NCBI GenBank assembly: GCA_032622095.1
Contig: CP136066.1
Location: 93,393,319-93,457,318, forward strand
From: Siphonodentalium dalli
Taxonomy: Eukaryota; Mollusca; Scaphopoda; Gadilida; Siphonodentaliidae
DNA: 64,000 nucleotides
Reading direction: 5' to 3'
Positions 11,201 through 21,599 of this stretch are shown piece after piece. Every line of letters begins with the position of its first letter. The stretch's first letter is position 1. Made by a program: the position numbers and the translations under genes. A model generated the notes under the pieces. It saw nothing but the letters and a program-made list of their open reading frames with translations, ran no database searches and had not been told where the DNA came from.

Positions 11201-11313
11201 CAATGTCCCTGAGCATGTTGCATGAACATCACAAAGTAGACAGCTCAGCAACCTTAATCCTTGAACCGATGGAACTCTACACCTATATGGCAAAGATAGA
11301 ACCTAAGGTCTAG
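2077..11313 (+). CDS. MAN2A1/MAN2A2-like: Golgi alpha-mannosidase II, 3' part (five exons; 5' end outside window)
   Basis: Family: glycoside hydrolase 38 enzyme that trims two mannoses from GlcNAcMan5GlcNAc2 in the medial Golgi during complex N-glycan synthesis. Seen here: exons 2077-2210, 3442-3583, 5435-5565, 9024-9341 and 11152-11313 join in consistent phase (887 nt, 294 residues plus TAG). The joined protein has [52 protein letters not shown], then [15 protein letters not shown] and the terminal LEPMELYTY, in the order I remember from vertebrate MAN2A1/MAN2A2. These belong to the C-terminal beta domains. The signal anchor and the catalytic Asp and zinc ligands would lie to the left of base 1. 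Introns are loaded with foldback elements A, C, D and E. All junctions are GT-AG. The family assignment is firm; choosing between the A1 and A2 paralogues is not possible, and an invertebrate may have one gene for both. Confidence 0.95.
2337..2968. mobile_element. Family C element (TTAA, CCCTTTCT ends) with nested family D
   Basis: TTAA at 2333-2336 and 2969-2972 flank ends of the form CCCTTTCTTTACTAAATGG and (in reverse) TACTAAATACTCATTGATG. The foldback centre around GTTCAACAAA is broken by a family D insertion at 2566-2916. Confidence 0.8.
2566..2916. mobile_element. Family D element inserted in family C at TTAA
   Basis: Starts AGGTACTCAATCCGATC and ends GATTATGTATCT, with TTAA on each side (2562-2565 and 2917-2920). 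Removing it and one TTAA restores the family C sequence seen elsewhere in the window with one base change. Confidence 0.88.
3442..3583 (+). CDS. MAN2A-like exon b
   Basis: Acceptor TTTATTGTAG, donor GTGAGT. It starts MQKRKFYDK and continues [18 protein letters not shown], so [11 protein letters not shown] spans the splice as in vertebrate paralogues. It ends one base into a Gly codon. A hAT-like foldback insertion begins 21 bp after the donor. Confidence 0.93.
3613..3866. mobile_element. Family E hAT-like foldback element
   Basis: Inverted ends begin CAAGCCTTGAAATAGGGTG. The body is two nested palindromes around CAGAATGAGGTCCCCAGAGG. The 8-bp direct repeat TGTGCCAG lies on each side (3605-3612 and 3867-3874), the duplication size of hAT transposons. 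Confidence 0.9.
4125..4593. mobile_element. Family D element, 469-bp near-perfect palindrome
   Basis: Both ends are AGGTACTCAATCCGATC in inverted orientation and each is flanked by TTAA (4121-4124, 4594-4597). The two arms of about 230 bp are almost identical and meet near 4357. It lies in the intron between mannosidase exons b and c. Confidence 0.9.
4640..5200. repeat. Tandem repeat, units of about 180-205 bp
   Basis: Repeated phrases such as CATAACTTGAACAGT, ATGAGGACATTCAATAGAGG and TAGAGTTATTCATCTTTGTT recur with decay. The same units occur at 25960-26600. The first 90 bp (4655-4745) resemble 39683-39780. No protein is implied. Confidence 0.75.
5285..5389. mobile_element. Half-copy of family A
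   Basis: Only the right arm is present, ending GGGCATTACTG followed by TA. The left arm is absent, replaced by unrelated sequence before 5285. Confidence 0.75.
5435..5565 (+). CDS. MAN2A-like exon c
   Basis: Acceptor CCTCATGCAG, donor GTATGT, 131 nt. It encodes [20 protein letters not shown] and then [19 protein letters not shown], the most conserved block visible in this gene. A half-copy of foldback family A ends 45 bp before the exon. Confidence 0.95.
5651..7947. mobile_element. Family B element carrying the nested 2-kb element
   Basis: TTAA at 5647-5650 then CCCTTCCATGACTGGAGC, and at the right CGCCATGAAAGGG then TTAA (7948-7951). One family B palindrome precedes the insertion (about 5693-5762) and another follows it (about 7835-7900). 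Confidence 0.85.
5763..7789. mobile_element. 2,027-bp DNA element with long inverted arms and 5-bp target duplication
   Basis: Ends are CACTGTCGGATACCCGTTTA and its inverse. Arms of about 570 bp (5763-6344 and 7228-7789) match with some divergence. ACATT is duplicated at 5758-5762 and 7790-7794, confirmed by uninterrupted family B copies that read CATTGGCCTAAC here. Each arm carries several GTTCAGGTTCGGA motifs spaced roughly 25-35 bp, possibly transposase sites. The 880-bp centre has no recognisable transposase. A 5-bp duplication with a CAC-start fits Transib best, but other superfamilies are not excluded. Confidence 0.8.
7952..8770. other. Intron sequence, mostly unassigned, with one small palindrome
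   Basis: A foldback of about 55 bp lies at 8256-8312 (TGTTGGGATATAAGATTTTA inward). The stretch 8340-8720 has overlapping open frames on both strands, but no similarity to a known protein was recognised. Confidence 0.5.
8774..8986. mobile_element. Family A foldback element
   Basis: Palindrome with arms starting CAATAATGCTCTAAGTAATC and TA on both sides. It ends 37 bp before mannosidase exon d. Confidence 0.88.
9024..9341 (+). CDS. MAN2A-like exon d
   Basis: Acceptor TTGTTTTTCAG, donor GTGAGT, 318 nt, phase 0 at both ends. It contains [33 protein letters not shown] and [16 protein letters not shown] family A palindrome ends 37 bp upstream and a family C element begins about 10 bp after the donor. 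Confidence 0.93.
9347..9607. mobile_element. Family C element, degraded ends
   Basis: Matches family C from TATGGATTCTCCCATCAG to ATGAGTATTTAGTAAAGAA. The left TTAA/CCCTTT is eroded, and the copy starts almost at the exon d donor. Confidence 0.7.
9652..10091. mobile_element. Family E hAT-like element, compound foldback
   Basis: Ends CAAGCCTTGAAATAGTG inverted, flanked by the 8-bp direct repeat GCAATAAT (9644-9651 and 10092-10099). Inside, near 9825-9850, the element contains an inverted copy of its own right end with flanking ATTATTATTG, so one arm was re-copied after insertion. Confidence 0.88.
10131..10268 (+). repeat. 20-bp minisatellite, seven copies
   Basis: Unit CTACAGGTATCCCGTTCATT, seven times in register with very few changes. 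It lies in the last mannosidase intron. Confidence 0.95.
10269..10809. other. Unassigned intron sequence
   Basis: No exon, repeat or motif was recognised here. Confidence 0.4.
10814..11062. mobile_element. Family C element, reversed
   Basis: TTAA at 10810-10813, then CTCTTTCTATATTAAACAC. The central foldback is GTTCAACAAATGACC and the right end is TTTAGTATAGTAAGGG. It ends 89 bp before the terminal exon. Confidence 0.82.
11152..11313 (+). CDS. MAN2A-like terminal exon e
   Basis: Acceptor CCTATTTTCAG, then [20 protein letters not shown] and the conserved C-terminal [17 protein letters not shown] before a TAG stop at 11311-11313. The end point fits the family, where a short beta strand of this type closes the protein. 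Confidence 0.93.
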   Translation, partial: VKLDKMFRDLTIKDVTAMSLSMLHEHHKVDSSATLILEPMELYTYMAKIEPKV

Positions 11314-11830
11314 ACTTAACACCCATGGATAAAGTCATGTGACTTACATTTTTGATCTGTGGTTGAGGCAGGATGATGCAGGCAAAACTAATTGTATTAC
11401 AGTAATGCCCTAAATAATCGACTCCTTAACCTCAGCAGAATTATGGGTAATTTTTCAGGATTTAGTCGCAAATATGGCTTGTTTTCATTGGAAAGCTCCC
11501 ATTGAGCAACAAGCCATATTTCTGACTAAATCCTGAAAAATTACCCATAATTCTGCTGTGGTTAAGGAGTCGATTATTTAGGGCATTACTGTACTTGTAC
11601 ATGTATATTGGATTGACTACGTTTGTTGAGGCAGGATGATGCCATCAAAACTAATTGTATTACTAGTACATGTAAATTGGATTAAGTATGGTGGTTGAGG
11701 CAGGATGTTGCAGGCAAAACTAATTGAATTACATGTAAAAATGGAAATTTTATCGAACATAAATAAGAGTTATGTTATTAAATTGTTAGTTTTCAAGGTT
11801 AGTGAAATAAATTGTCCATTTTTTTAAAAT
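11314..11830 (+). other. Probable 3' UTR of the mannosidase gene, with three 62-bp repeats
   Basis: A unit beginning near GGTTGAGGCAGGATGATGC and ending near GGATTGA occurs three times (from about 11362, 11629 and 11694). The first copy is split by a family A palindrome. An AATAAA lies at 11806-11811 and is the nearest good poly(A) signal on this strand, so the UTR would be about 500 nt. Transcript evidence is absent; the UTR limits are inferred. Confidence 0.4.
11400..11591. mobile_element. Family A foldback element in the 3' UTR repeat
   Basis: Ends CAGTAATGCCCTAAATAATC inverted, flanked by TA (11398-11399, 11592-11593). The tandem sister repeat downstream shows the empty site, so the TA duplication is proven within the window. 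Confidence 0.92.
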
Positions 11831-12073
11831 CTCAAAAATGCAACCAAAATTGTATGCTTCAAAAATTGTGCTAATTAGCCCCTTGTGTTTAATTTTGTCA
11901 TTATTTTATTGAAACTGCCACAAAATACCCATTTTATGAGCAATTTTAGGTGGCAAAGTTTCAGCAGAAAACAAACTAGACTAACTATTTCATAACAATA
12001 TGAAAAGCAGCAGTCGATTCCAAATCGAGTAGAATCAAGATTCTTTGCAAGGCAAAGTGGTCAATATTGTGTA
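11831..12073. other. Unassigned intergenic sequence
   Basis: AT-rich sequence with nothing recognised. Confidence 0.4.
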
Positions 12074-12278
12074 CAGTCATGCCTTAAATAATTGACTCCT
12101 TAACCACAGCAGAATTATGGGTAACTTTTCAGGAATTAGTCGGAAATATGCCTTGTTGCCATTCATCGGAAAGCTCTCAGTGAGAGCTTATGGCAACAAG
12201 CCATATTTCCAACTAAATCCTGAAAAATTACCCATAATTCTTCTGTGGTTAAGGAGTCGATTATTTAGGGCATTACTG
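12074..12278. mobile_element. Family A foldback element
   Basis: Arms start CAGTCATGCCTTAAATAATT, with TA on the left and CA on the right, so one flank has mutated. Confidence 0.88.
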
Positions 12279-12540
12279 CAGCTACGAGCATGAGGTTACC
12301 CAGGAACTCCTTGACCCATTGGCGGGTGAATACATCATGTATTGCATCTTTTAGTCTCAGAGTTTTATCTTGTCTACTGCCCTTATCAATAGGCAGAATG
12401 GTTCTAGTCCCAATACGATAGCCTTTGAACAAGCATACTCCCCTACCGATAGGCCGATTCCTCAGAGCAGACACACACACAGGGTTTTTTGGCTTCCGGA
12501 TGATAGCTTCAGTTAATGTTGACTGAATGGGATGAAATTT
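12279..12540. other. Unassigned stretch with a - strand open frame
   Basis: On the - strand a frame reads GRGVCLFKGYRIGTRTILPI from about 12440 down to 12380. It may be a relic of a mobile-element protein, but I cannot place it. Confidence 0.3.
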
Positions 12541-13960
12541 AGTATATCAATTATCAAAACACTTGGAATTGGGCTTCAGTACTGGAACTGCGCTCAATAG
12601 TTTTGACAAATCTTCTTGGGATCTCAATAATTATAAATACGCCACCGTTTTTATGTTTACCCATACCATAGTATGATAAACATAGTGTCGTTGCCCGGAT
12701 TGACCACTCGTCGTTAGTCCGTCCGTCTGTCTGTCTGTCTGTAGACACTTTACGCATGGTGCGATAACTGAAATATTTTCTATCTGATCGGAACCAAATT
12801 TGGTATGTAAGTTTCTTGGCCCAAAATACAGATCGAGTTCGAATATGGATTTGATCAGAGTTTTATTTACGGAGTTATGGCCCTTTTTCGACTTAGAATT
12901 CACGAATTCTATGATAACTAAAAAAAAAATGATCTGATCAGAACCAAATTTGGTATGTCAGTTTCTCCACCTAACATACAGTTCGAGTTCGAATATGGGT
13001 TTGATCAGATTATTTTTAATGGAGTTATGGCCCTTTGACATAGAATTCATGCATGCTTCAATAAATCTACTAGTTTTCATCTGATAGGAACCATATTTGG
13101 TATGTGAGTTTGTCAACTCAAAATACAGATCGAGTTTGAATATGGGTCAGATCCTGTTTTTTATACCAGAGTTATGGCCCCGTTTTAACTTAGAATTAAA
13201 CAGATTTGAGATTTGCTTACAACATATAACCAGAAGCAGCTTATAATTAACTGTGGTATCTGTGAGAAAGAGACTAGAGTTAAACTCTATTATTGATAAT
13301 GAAATCTGATACTCACTGCTGCTAGCCATCTGTTTATTGCATTTCCATAGTGTGTGGACCCTGTTGGATCAGGACTCCCAGGCAGCTCTTTGTCAGATTT
13401 AGCCTATCAATGCATTGTTCAAGTGACAGACAGTCCCCTAATTTTATAGAGTTAAAATTGTTAACCCTAGTCATCAATTTTATGCTTTTGCATATTTTTC
13501 ATGTAGTCATTCTCCTATTATATCCCATTCGATTGTACAGTATGGACTTTTGTAGTTAAAATGAACCCTTCTCAACATTCCTGATACTTAATAAAATTGA
13601 GATGTATGTAAATTTGGTATGCGAATACATAATGCGATAACTCAAACATTTTCTATCCGATCGGAACCAAATTTTGTATATGGGTTTCTCAGCCCAAAAT
13701 ACATATCGAGTTTGAATTTGGATTTGATCCGAGATTTTGTTACAGAGTTATGGCCCTTTTTCCACTCAGAATTAACACATTCTGCCATAACTCAAACATT
13801 TTTTATCTGATTGGAACCAAATTTGGTATGCGAGTTTCACATCTCAAAATACTGAGTGAGTTCGAATATGGGTTTGATCCGATTTATTTTAAAGGAGTTA
13901 TGACCCTTTTTCGAAAGATTTTTTTTTTTTATAACTTTTATAATAATAATAAAAAAAATG
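12541..13960. repeat. Tandem repeat of about 150 bp, interrupted
   Basis: Units share GGAACCAAATTTGGTATG, AAATACAGATCGAGTTCGAA and GGAGTTATGGCCC. Three units lie at about 12750-13190 and two at 13620-13920. The gap 13190-13610 holds unrelated sequence. The + strand has a CTGT microsatellite near 12721-12745. Confidence 0.78.
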
Positions 13961-14517
13961 TCATTGACTCTTTCATTTGTTTTTATTTAGATATTGATGA
14001 TTATGATACAAGTTAATAAAATGGTTCCCAATGTGTCCCTTTAATTTTTTAAAATAAGTAAAAACAATTTATTTTTAAGTTAAAAAAATTTGAAAAACTA
14101 ACATCATTATAACTCTGCCAATGGTACCCCGAATCACCACACCAAATTTGTTTAAATCGGTTCAAAATCATCGCCAAGGGATGGGTTAACATCTGCCGAT
14201 CGTGATCGGCCTCTCGTTTTTTACTGTGACAGCACAAAATGGATTCATGTATTGATATTCTAGGTAACCTGATGAATTTGGCCTCCAATCATAGATAAAA
14301 ATTGAACAATGGGTTATATCTGCCTGATATATCACCTGCGAGTATTCTAGTGAAGTGCATTCTTCAGTTTTCATTAATGTTATGTTAATGTTTCCTATCA
14401 TCATATAACTTTTTTTACTTCATGTTTTGACTGTAACTGCATAAATGTCTCCAGTATTACAGTATCAAATGTTTTGAAAATTTTATTTAGTTGTTTGTTT
14501 TGACAGAACATTTTATC
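13961..14517. other. Unassigned intergenic sequence
   Basis: AT-rich. A fragment at 14105-14190 (CACACCAAATTTGTTTAAAT) is the tail of a repeat of the preceding type. Confidence 0.4.
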
Positions 14518-15045
14518 ACATAATTAGCCTCTAAACCCGGACTCATATTTTTAGTAAGACACACATGTATTATCGGCACGCACAGTGATGTAATAGGTTA
14601 GCACAATGATGTCGGTGTCAATGCCAGAACTTCAGTATTATGTTAATTAGAATACAATTATGATATTCAATTTGTGTTGGGTTATTTAGTGTTGACAGTG
14701 AGATAAACATGGGTGATAAGGGTGATTGAACAGTTATGTCAACAAGAAAAGACACATTTAAAATGGAACTCTATCTTTTCTTGAAGGTGTCTTTACTTCC
14801 TCTTTGGTTGTGATTAGGAAATCAATATTAATTTTATTTAACCCCAGCTGTTTCAAGATCATTTTTCCTTGCTGAAATGTGATTATGTGATAAAATGGAT
14901 CTCAAATTCATCGCAATTCTATACAAAATTTATTAACCTCGTCCACTGAATTTGTTTCGAGGCACGCTAAAGCTCGACTCGATTCGAATTTAGTGCACTC
15001 AGTTAATAAATTTTGTATATAATTGTGACTCATTAGAGATCCTTA
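14518..15045. repeat. Dispersed repeat family H, longer copy
   Basis: Matches 34203-34505 over blocks such as AACCCGG..CTCATATTTT and GTGTTGGGTTATTTAGTGTT. Near its right end, inverted arms (ACAAAATTTATTAAC, 14925-15017) surround a TTCGA-rich centre. No protein is visible. Confidence 0.75.
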
Positions 15046-16590
15046 TATATGGCACTAGACTTTCTATAAAGTTATTAACTTCTAACAAATTCTCAGCGAT
15101 TCGACCCATTGTTCGTGTGGTGCTGTCTTGGGAAGTAAAATAAATTTGTTAGTTTAATAAAAACATTGATATATATTTTGACAAGAAGTCTGTGATTTGT
15201 TATTTGTATATGTTCTATTTGTGTCATACAGGGCATAATTGTGAGAGATGGATGAACGAGTTGTGTTTTGGGTGTGGTGAGGTGTAATTGAATTTTGTGA
15301 TGGTTTTGCATTGTCATTTAAATTTCATGAAATGTGCATTTTTTAAATTCTGGGGTCAGCTTAATGTTTAGTTGATCATCTCTTGTGACCAATACATGTA
15401 CACGTACATGCAATTTTGTTCAACTTCTTTAATATATAGTTAATTGGGGTGTTAATAATCACCTTTAATTAGTGAGCAGTCTGATTGAAGCCAGATTATC
15501 AAATTAGCTATGCGTTCTATAGTCTGGAAGAAATAGCAGGTGACCTGAAAAGTCCTGGAATATTACATCATGCAGTGTCAGCCAACCACACCAGCATGAC
15601 AAGAATGAGCCATGACCAATCAGATGATCGCCTCATATCCGCAAATTTAATTTAGCGATGCCTGTAGCTAAATATACCATTTCAAACTTTCTCCCACATG
15701 AGTGTACCAGTTGAAACTTTTTTTCATCACTTGCAACTGGAGATTTTGTTACCATTTAGTTCTCGTAGAATAAAGTAAAAAATACTAAGTTTCAGTTTGA
15801 TTTTCAGCTGTAATCTGTTCCATTTTTATTTGGCAATTGTAAATGCGGCAAATGTATCTTTTTAAATAACTTTTCTCTTGACCACATACTATATTTTGAC
15901 GTTCGATATGATGCCTGAAATCCAACGAAAACTTCATTTGTCACTATTGAAAGCCATGATTGTAATTCATGAAAATTAAACCTGCCATATTATTATTATT
16001 GGAAGTAATTTTAAAATGAAATGTAGTTGTTGACATCATACTATGTGGCATACATAATATGATGTTAACAACTACATTTCGTGATGTGAGAGCAACCCAA
16101 ATATCCCCGATTATAGAATGCATAGCTGGCTCGAAAGTCTGGCTTTAGTAAGACTGATTATTATTGCATACTTTCAAAATTTTGTGTTGAGTTTGTTAAC
16201 AACATGGTAATAATCTATCTCCAAAATGGGCAAGTTTTACTGTTCTTATTTACAAGGTATCTTGGTTCAGGGTCTTACCGTACTGTTACGTCAGATTTTT
16301 ATTACACACAATTTCATTCTTCATGTTCCAACACTTCCATTGTTTTCCTTTTCATTTCATTGTCATGTGATTCATTGATGAATGTTTTTCATGAAATATA
16401 TTTTTATATCAAATGTACAATTCGTTTTCACAAAATATTTAGCTCTTGAAACATGTGAAATATGTGAATACTATTAGAGTCCTTAGAGCGTCACAAGCAT
16501 TTTATGTGCAAATAAATTGGGATGTATGTGTTGTTACCATCAAAGGTGTCAAGTTTATTGTCACTGATATACATCATCATCCCTAAATAA
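15046..16590. other. Mostly unassigned; small palindrome at 16017-16083
   Basis: The palindrome arms read GAAATGTAGTTGTTGACATC. The stretch 16165-16270 recurs at 19165-19275 (GCATACTTTCAAAATTTTGT), a short dispersed repeat. No gene was found. Confidence 0.5.
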
Positions 16591-16845
16591 CTCTTTCTAT
16601 ACAAAATGGATTCTCCCAATCAGTTAAAAAGTGTACATCAGAATGGTCTATTATTCCTTTGGAGGGATGTTAAGGTGATAAAAGCAGACAATAGATAAAT
16701 ATAATTGCAGAAGGAGTCATATTTATTGAGGTAAATGTTATTTAGATAATAAGTTCAACAAATGACCAATGGTCGTTTGTTGAACTTATTATCTGAACAT
16801 TTCCTAGTGGAACTACTCAACAATGATGCTTTAGTATAGAAAGAG
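16591..16845. mobile_element. Family C element
   Basis: Starts CTCTTTCTATACAAAATGG and ends TTTAGTATAGAAAGAG, with central foldback GTTCAACAAATGACC. The outer TTAA is not kept. Confidence 0.8.
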
Positions 16846-17785
16846 ATAAGTGCTCCTGCTAATGCGCTATGTTGGTGCTTCCTTCTGAATTGCTATGAAT
16901 ATGGTGGCAAAATTACGCTTTCAATCCTTTGGAGAGTATCTGTAACGTCATGCATATGACGCCATGAGTAAATTTAACATCATAGCAATAATTATTAACA
17001 AGTTCTGGTCAAAATGGTCCAATAATTAGTTTTAATTTATGTGCATTTTATGTTAACGTGTGTTATCATAATCGATTGCACTTATTCATTTGGGACTTTA
17101 TATTAATCAAAATAACTCCTATACAAATCATTTATAAATCAGATGATTTATTGAAGTTATGTCTACATAAATTAACACTTCCTGAAATGACATATAGATG
17201 ACATATATGTCGTTCTACTTGCCAAAGGGTTAAAGGCCCATTTAATTTTCGAGGCGCCGATTATTTTTTTTAATAGTGCCTTGATATACGGTTTTAATAA
17301 CACTCAATGCCATATAATATGATTAAAATACTATAATTCATCACAATTTGAAACCTCTGTGTCTCAGAATATGCCCATAGAGAAATAGAAAACAGCTGAA
17401 ATCATAAAAAGATCCCCCCTCATGACTCCCAGAATGCAACATAATTCAAACTAAAAATGTATTTTCAATGAAAGGGGAATAATTCGATCTTTAAAATATA
17501 TAGTTATTCCCCCTCCATTGAAAATATTGCACTTTGCACAACAAAACCAGATGAAACTTAAGCACAAAACACGTCGGTAACTCAACAAAAACAACATGTT
17601 CACAGTTTATTACACTGAATAAGTTGACAATGTTTTGGAGCTTCCTCTTTCAAATGGTATATAATATGGCATATATTTTATATATGTGATCTGGGGGTTC
17701 CAAATATGTCATTTTTCCAGTGTTTGTCTAATCTGAATGATTCAGGGAAAAGCCATTATGTGTAAAAAACATTTAAAAACATATA
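16846..17785. other. Unassigned intergenic sequence
   Basis: AT-rich. An inverted pair (GAATAATTCGATCTTTAAAA-like, 17460-17530) is weak. No gene was recognised. Confidence 0.4.
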
Positions 17786-17997
17786 CAGTAATGCCCTAAA
17801 TAATCGACTCCTTAACCACAGCAGAATAATGGGTAATTTTTCAGGATTTAGTCGGAAATATGGCTTGTTGCCATTCATCGGAAAACTCTCACTCAGAGCT
17901 TTCCGATGAATGGCAACAAGCCATATTTCCAACTATATCCTGAAAAATTACCATAATTCTGCTGTGGTTAAGGAGTCGATTATTTAGGGCATTACTG
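17786..17997. mobile_element. Family A foldback element
   Basis: Ends CAGTAATGCCCTAAATAATC inverted, with TA on both sides. Next to it, 18011-18108 carries separate 20-bp arms (TTTAATAATGGCTGCG). Confidence 0.92.
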
Positions 17998-18414
17998 TAT
18001 ATTGTAAACTATTTTAATAATGGCTGCGTTGGTTGTTGTAATCAGACTATAATCAAAATGGGTACTCCTGTCATTTTGCAAACAGCAGCGCAGCCATTAT
18101 TAAAATATATTTGGTTTTGAATGTTTCTTAAAGACACTGGCTTTTTATAAAATCCCACGGATTAGCCAAACACTACGAAGATGACAACAGATTTAGAAAA
18201 AAATAACGGTACTTTTTTTCTTAACCATCATCATTTTGCCCCACCAGTATCATAGCAATTCAGCAGGACCAACCAACTTCATAGCTAATTAGCAGGACCA
18301 TTTAACCAGGGATGATTATTTATTTGTTCATATTCTTATTTACATTTGACAGCATGATTGGCTAGACATTTATGTTCAATCACCATGTCATGTGGTATAT
18401 TTGAGTTAGATTAA

Positions 18415-18786
18415 AGAGCCATAATCCGAATTAATGCTCCTAAATTTATATTTCTTTGGCGTCGGGGTAAAAGATATTTGATTCGAGTTGAGGAACCCAC
18501 CCATCAAACCTCAGACTTATCAGATATCGTTTTTTGAAATCGGTTATTTTTCACCACCTGGAATATTTGGCGACCTGGCCTATTTTCAATGAATGACGAC
18601 CGTCATACTCTCAATACCAAATTACGTTGAAAAAAATGTTGATATATAACATGTTTTGGGCAATTTTATACTATAATTTACAGTGGTTAGCATTATGTTT
18701 TGGCAATTAATCTATTCTGATAACTGAAGCAGAATTTCAAGAAATGTTGTTGGAATCTGATGATATGGTCACCATCAAATCAGATC
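18415..18786. mobile_element. Family D element, reversed and decayed
   Basis: TTAA at 18411-18414, then AGAGCCATAATCCGAATTAA; the end near 18786 is degraded (GATCTTGTACC). The body matches other D copies (GGTTCCTC-type and CAGTGGTTAGCAT motifs). Confidence 0.75.
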
Positions 18787-19383
18787 TTGTACCATTAATT
18801 GGTCAACATGCTCAGAACAGAATAGCAATGCATTGAAAAAAAAATTCAATGTTCTGAAAATTTAATAACTTCTGTTTTAAAAAAAAAAATTACCAGAAAA
18901 TTACTATTTGTCCTCATTTTTCTAGATATTTCTATTCGCAATAGTATACTAAATATAATTTAATATTTAATATACAAATATTTCAACCAGGGACATGGCA
19001 AGATGGGGTGCCAACTGCATCCACACCCTTGAAGGCCAATATTCCCAATTCACTCACCCCCTTGAATTTTCCAACTGATCCCTCAAATATTCCAACTGGT
19101 GAGAAAATTTTGGTTTAACACCCCACATCATCGAAAACACTTGAAACTTTTGACCAAAGTTGGAGCATACTTTCAAAATTTTGTATCTTCTTATGGTAAG
19201 AACGTGGTACTCATCTATCTTCAAAATTGGAAACTTTTATCATTCTTTTTTACAAGGTATTTTGGTTGCGGGTTTCTGTTGTCCTTTCTTGCCTGTGGAA
19301 AGGCTTCATATAAATTGTTATTCACTTGAACGATTTCATCCTGAATTCAACTACTAGGGTTATATTCTACTGACATAGTTTAA
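18787..19383. other. Unassigned, with one dispersed repeat
   Basis: Contains 19165-19275, the partner of 16165-16270. Otherwise AT-rich without features. Confidence 0.4.
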
Positions 19384-19810
19384 CCCTTTACCCAACAAAA
19401 CGGCCAAAAACGCCCAAATAAAGCTTCAACAGCCTAAAATATCTTCGGTCTGTCTCAATAACACCATACTAATATGGATATCATTGAAACCGGTTCATTG
19501 ACTACATTGTGATGGTTACAGTTATGCCCTGTGCCAATGCATTCTCTTATATATGCGAGTCGACCATAGGTCGCCTCGCATATATAAGAGAATGCATTGG
19601 CCTAAACAAAAATTAAAAAATTTAACACTTTTTACCATTTTTTCTTACATTCTTTAACAATTTTATAATTTTTTTCTACATTCTTTGACAATTTTATCAT
19701 TTTAAATATGTGTTAAGCCAATGCATTCTCTTATATATGCGAGGCGACCTATGGTCGACTCGCATATATAAGAGAATGCATTGGCACAGGGCCGTTCTGT
19801 TGGGTAAAGG
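19384..19810. mobile_element. Family B2 element (TTAA, CCCTTTACCCAACA ends)
   Basis: TTAA at 19380-19383 and 19811-19814. The inverted ends read CCCTTTACCCAACAAAACGG and its inverse. It holds two family B palindromes (about 19533-19603 and 19716-19786) around a short-period spacer of TTTTTTCTACATTC type. It looks the most intact of the B-like copies. Confidence 0.9.
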
Positions 19811-19814
19811 GTTA

Positions 19815-20811
19815 ACATTTATAAATCCTAGATGTGTTGTTGCTGAAACTATAGGAAGCATAATTACATTGAAGCAATTACAATACTGAAGCCAAAATAC
19901 ACCTAATAAAATTAACTTTTGAATAATAAAATTTATATTATAATTATATTAAAATAAGTTGATAAATACTTGTACTACCATTCTGCTAGCATTATATGTT
20001 CCAGAAAGAGACATTGTTAAAGTCATACAAAAAACACAAAAATCGGACCCAGAGAAAATACTGTGCCATTTGTATTCATTGATATTCTGCAATCGGATAC
20101 GGAATAACGTGCAACGTTACGGAAATTGTGTTAAAAAAAAAAATTCATGCACTGCTTTCACTTCATTTTAATCATCAAAATTTATATATATAGTACCATA
20201 AGTGTTTCAGTGTGACGACAGCTCTAGATTTTCTTCCAATCGTCTACAGGTGCAATTAAATATTTGAACTGGTAAAAACGAAACGATCTCATATTGGTAA
20301 ATATGAGATAGTTTCGTTTTTACCAGTTCAAAGTTTTTTCAAAGTATAAGAAACAAAACACGTATTTTCAGTGATCTATCGACAAATTTGTAGGGAAATC
20401 TTCTGCATATGGTATGACTTGAGATATATAATGTATACATAATTTTGGGGTTCTAACGAGTCATGTCTTGAAGCAACAGGGCATGCTTCACATAAAGTTT
20501 ATTCTGCTACATGCTGGGCAACATTGTTCTAACTCATAATCCCACAAGTATGCCTTTCTGAATGATAAACTGACAGGGTTTGCTTGCCAAGTGAAAAATT
20601 TTAATTTAGCAAACTTTTGGCAAGTGTGCAACACAAAATAGCAATGTCCTCATTGAACTAGAAAAGTGGAATATATTTATAATAGTTGAATTCATGATGT
20701 ACCTGAAATGTTTGTTTTGAAAGTTACTTAGATATGTGTTAAAGGCTTGAAACCTGTTAGGGACTGAATTTTATGATTGTGGCATGCATTTATCATAAAT
20801 ATGGCCTCATT
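19815..20811. other. Unassigned, with palindrome at 20262-20332
   Basis: The palindrome arms are TGAACTGGTAAAAACGAAAC. No exon was recognised. Confidence 0.5.
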
Positions 20812-20815
20812 TTAA

Positions 20816-21168
20816 CCCTTCCATGATTGGAGCTTCCTGAAATTTTGTGAAAACCCTGTGCCAATACATTCTCTTATATATGCGAGTCTACCATGGGGAG
20901 CCTTGCATATATAAGAGAATGCACTGGCCTAACAATATTTACCTTGACCTTGTAAGCCAAATCATTCTCTTATATATGCGAGTCTCCCATTGGAAGCCTT
21001 GCATATATAAGAGAATACATTGGCCTGACAATATTTACATTGCCTTTGTAAGCCAGTGCATTCTCTTATATATGCGAGGCTCTCTATGAGAGACTCGCAT
21101 ATATAACAGAATGCATTGGCGCATGATCACGTTAATGTGGCACCAGTGCAGCTCCTGTCATGAAAGGG
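20816..21168. mobile_element. Family B element with three internal palindromes
   Basis: TTAA at 20812-20815 and 21169-21172; ends CCCTTCCATGATTGGAGC and GTCATGAAAGGG. Three 65-70 bp palindromes follow one another, separated by spacers with TTTACCTTGACCTTGTAAG-like sequence. Confidence 0.92.
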
Positions 21169-21354
21169 TTAATGCATCTCTATTTGGACAATGCGGATTG
21201 TCTGTTGATTGATTGGAATGGCACGGAAATGGCCAGTCATCCATGTCTTATCACGTGGTTGATTGTCAAATTCATTGGGCGATTAATAGCTCGGTCATAA
21301 GATAACATGCACCTTAAAAGTCTAGATACGCACATGACTGCTGATATGAATAGA

Positions 21355-21595
21355 TGTTGGGAGCTGCGCTGGTGCAGCATTAAAAATCATGTGCCATTGA
21401 ATTCTCTTATATATGTGAGCCTCTCATAAGTAGCCTCATGTATATAAGAGAATGTACTGGCTTAGGTCAAGGTAAATATTGATAGCCCAATGTATTCTCT
21501 TCTATATGCGAAGCTCCCTATGGGACTCACATATATAAGAGAATGCATTGGCACAGGGTGTTTGACAAATTTCAGGAAGCTACAGTTATAGAAGG
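21355..21595. mobile_element. Family B element, reversed
   Basis: Begins GGGAGCTGCGCTGGTGCAGC and ends TATAGAAGG then TTAA at 21596-21599, with two palindromes inside. The left TTAA is lost. Confidence 0.82.
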
Positions 21596-21599
21596 TTAA

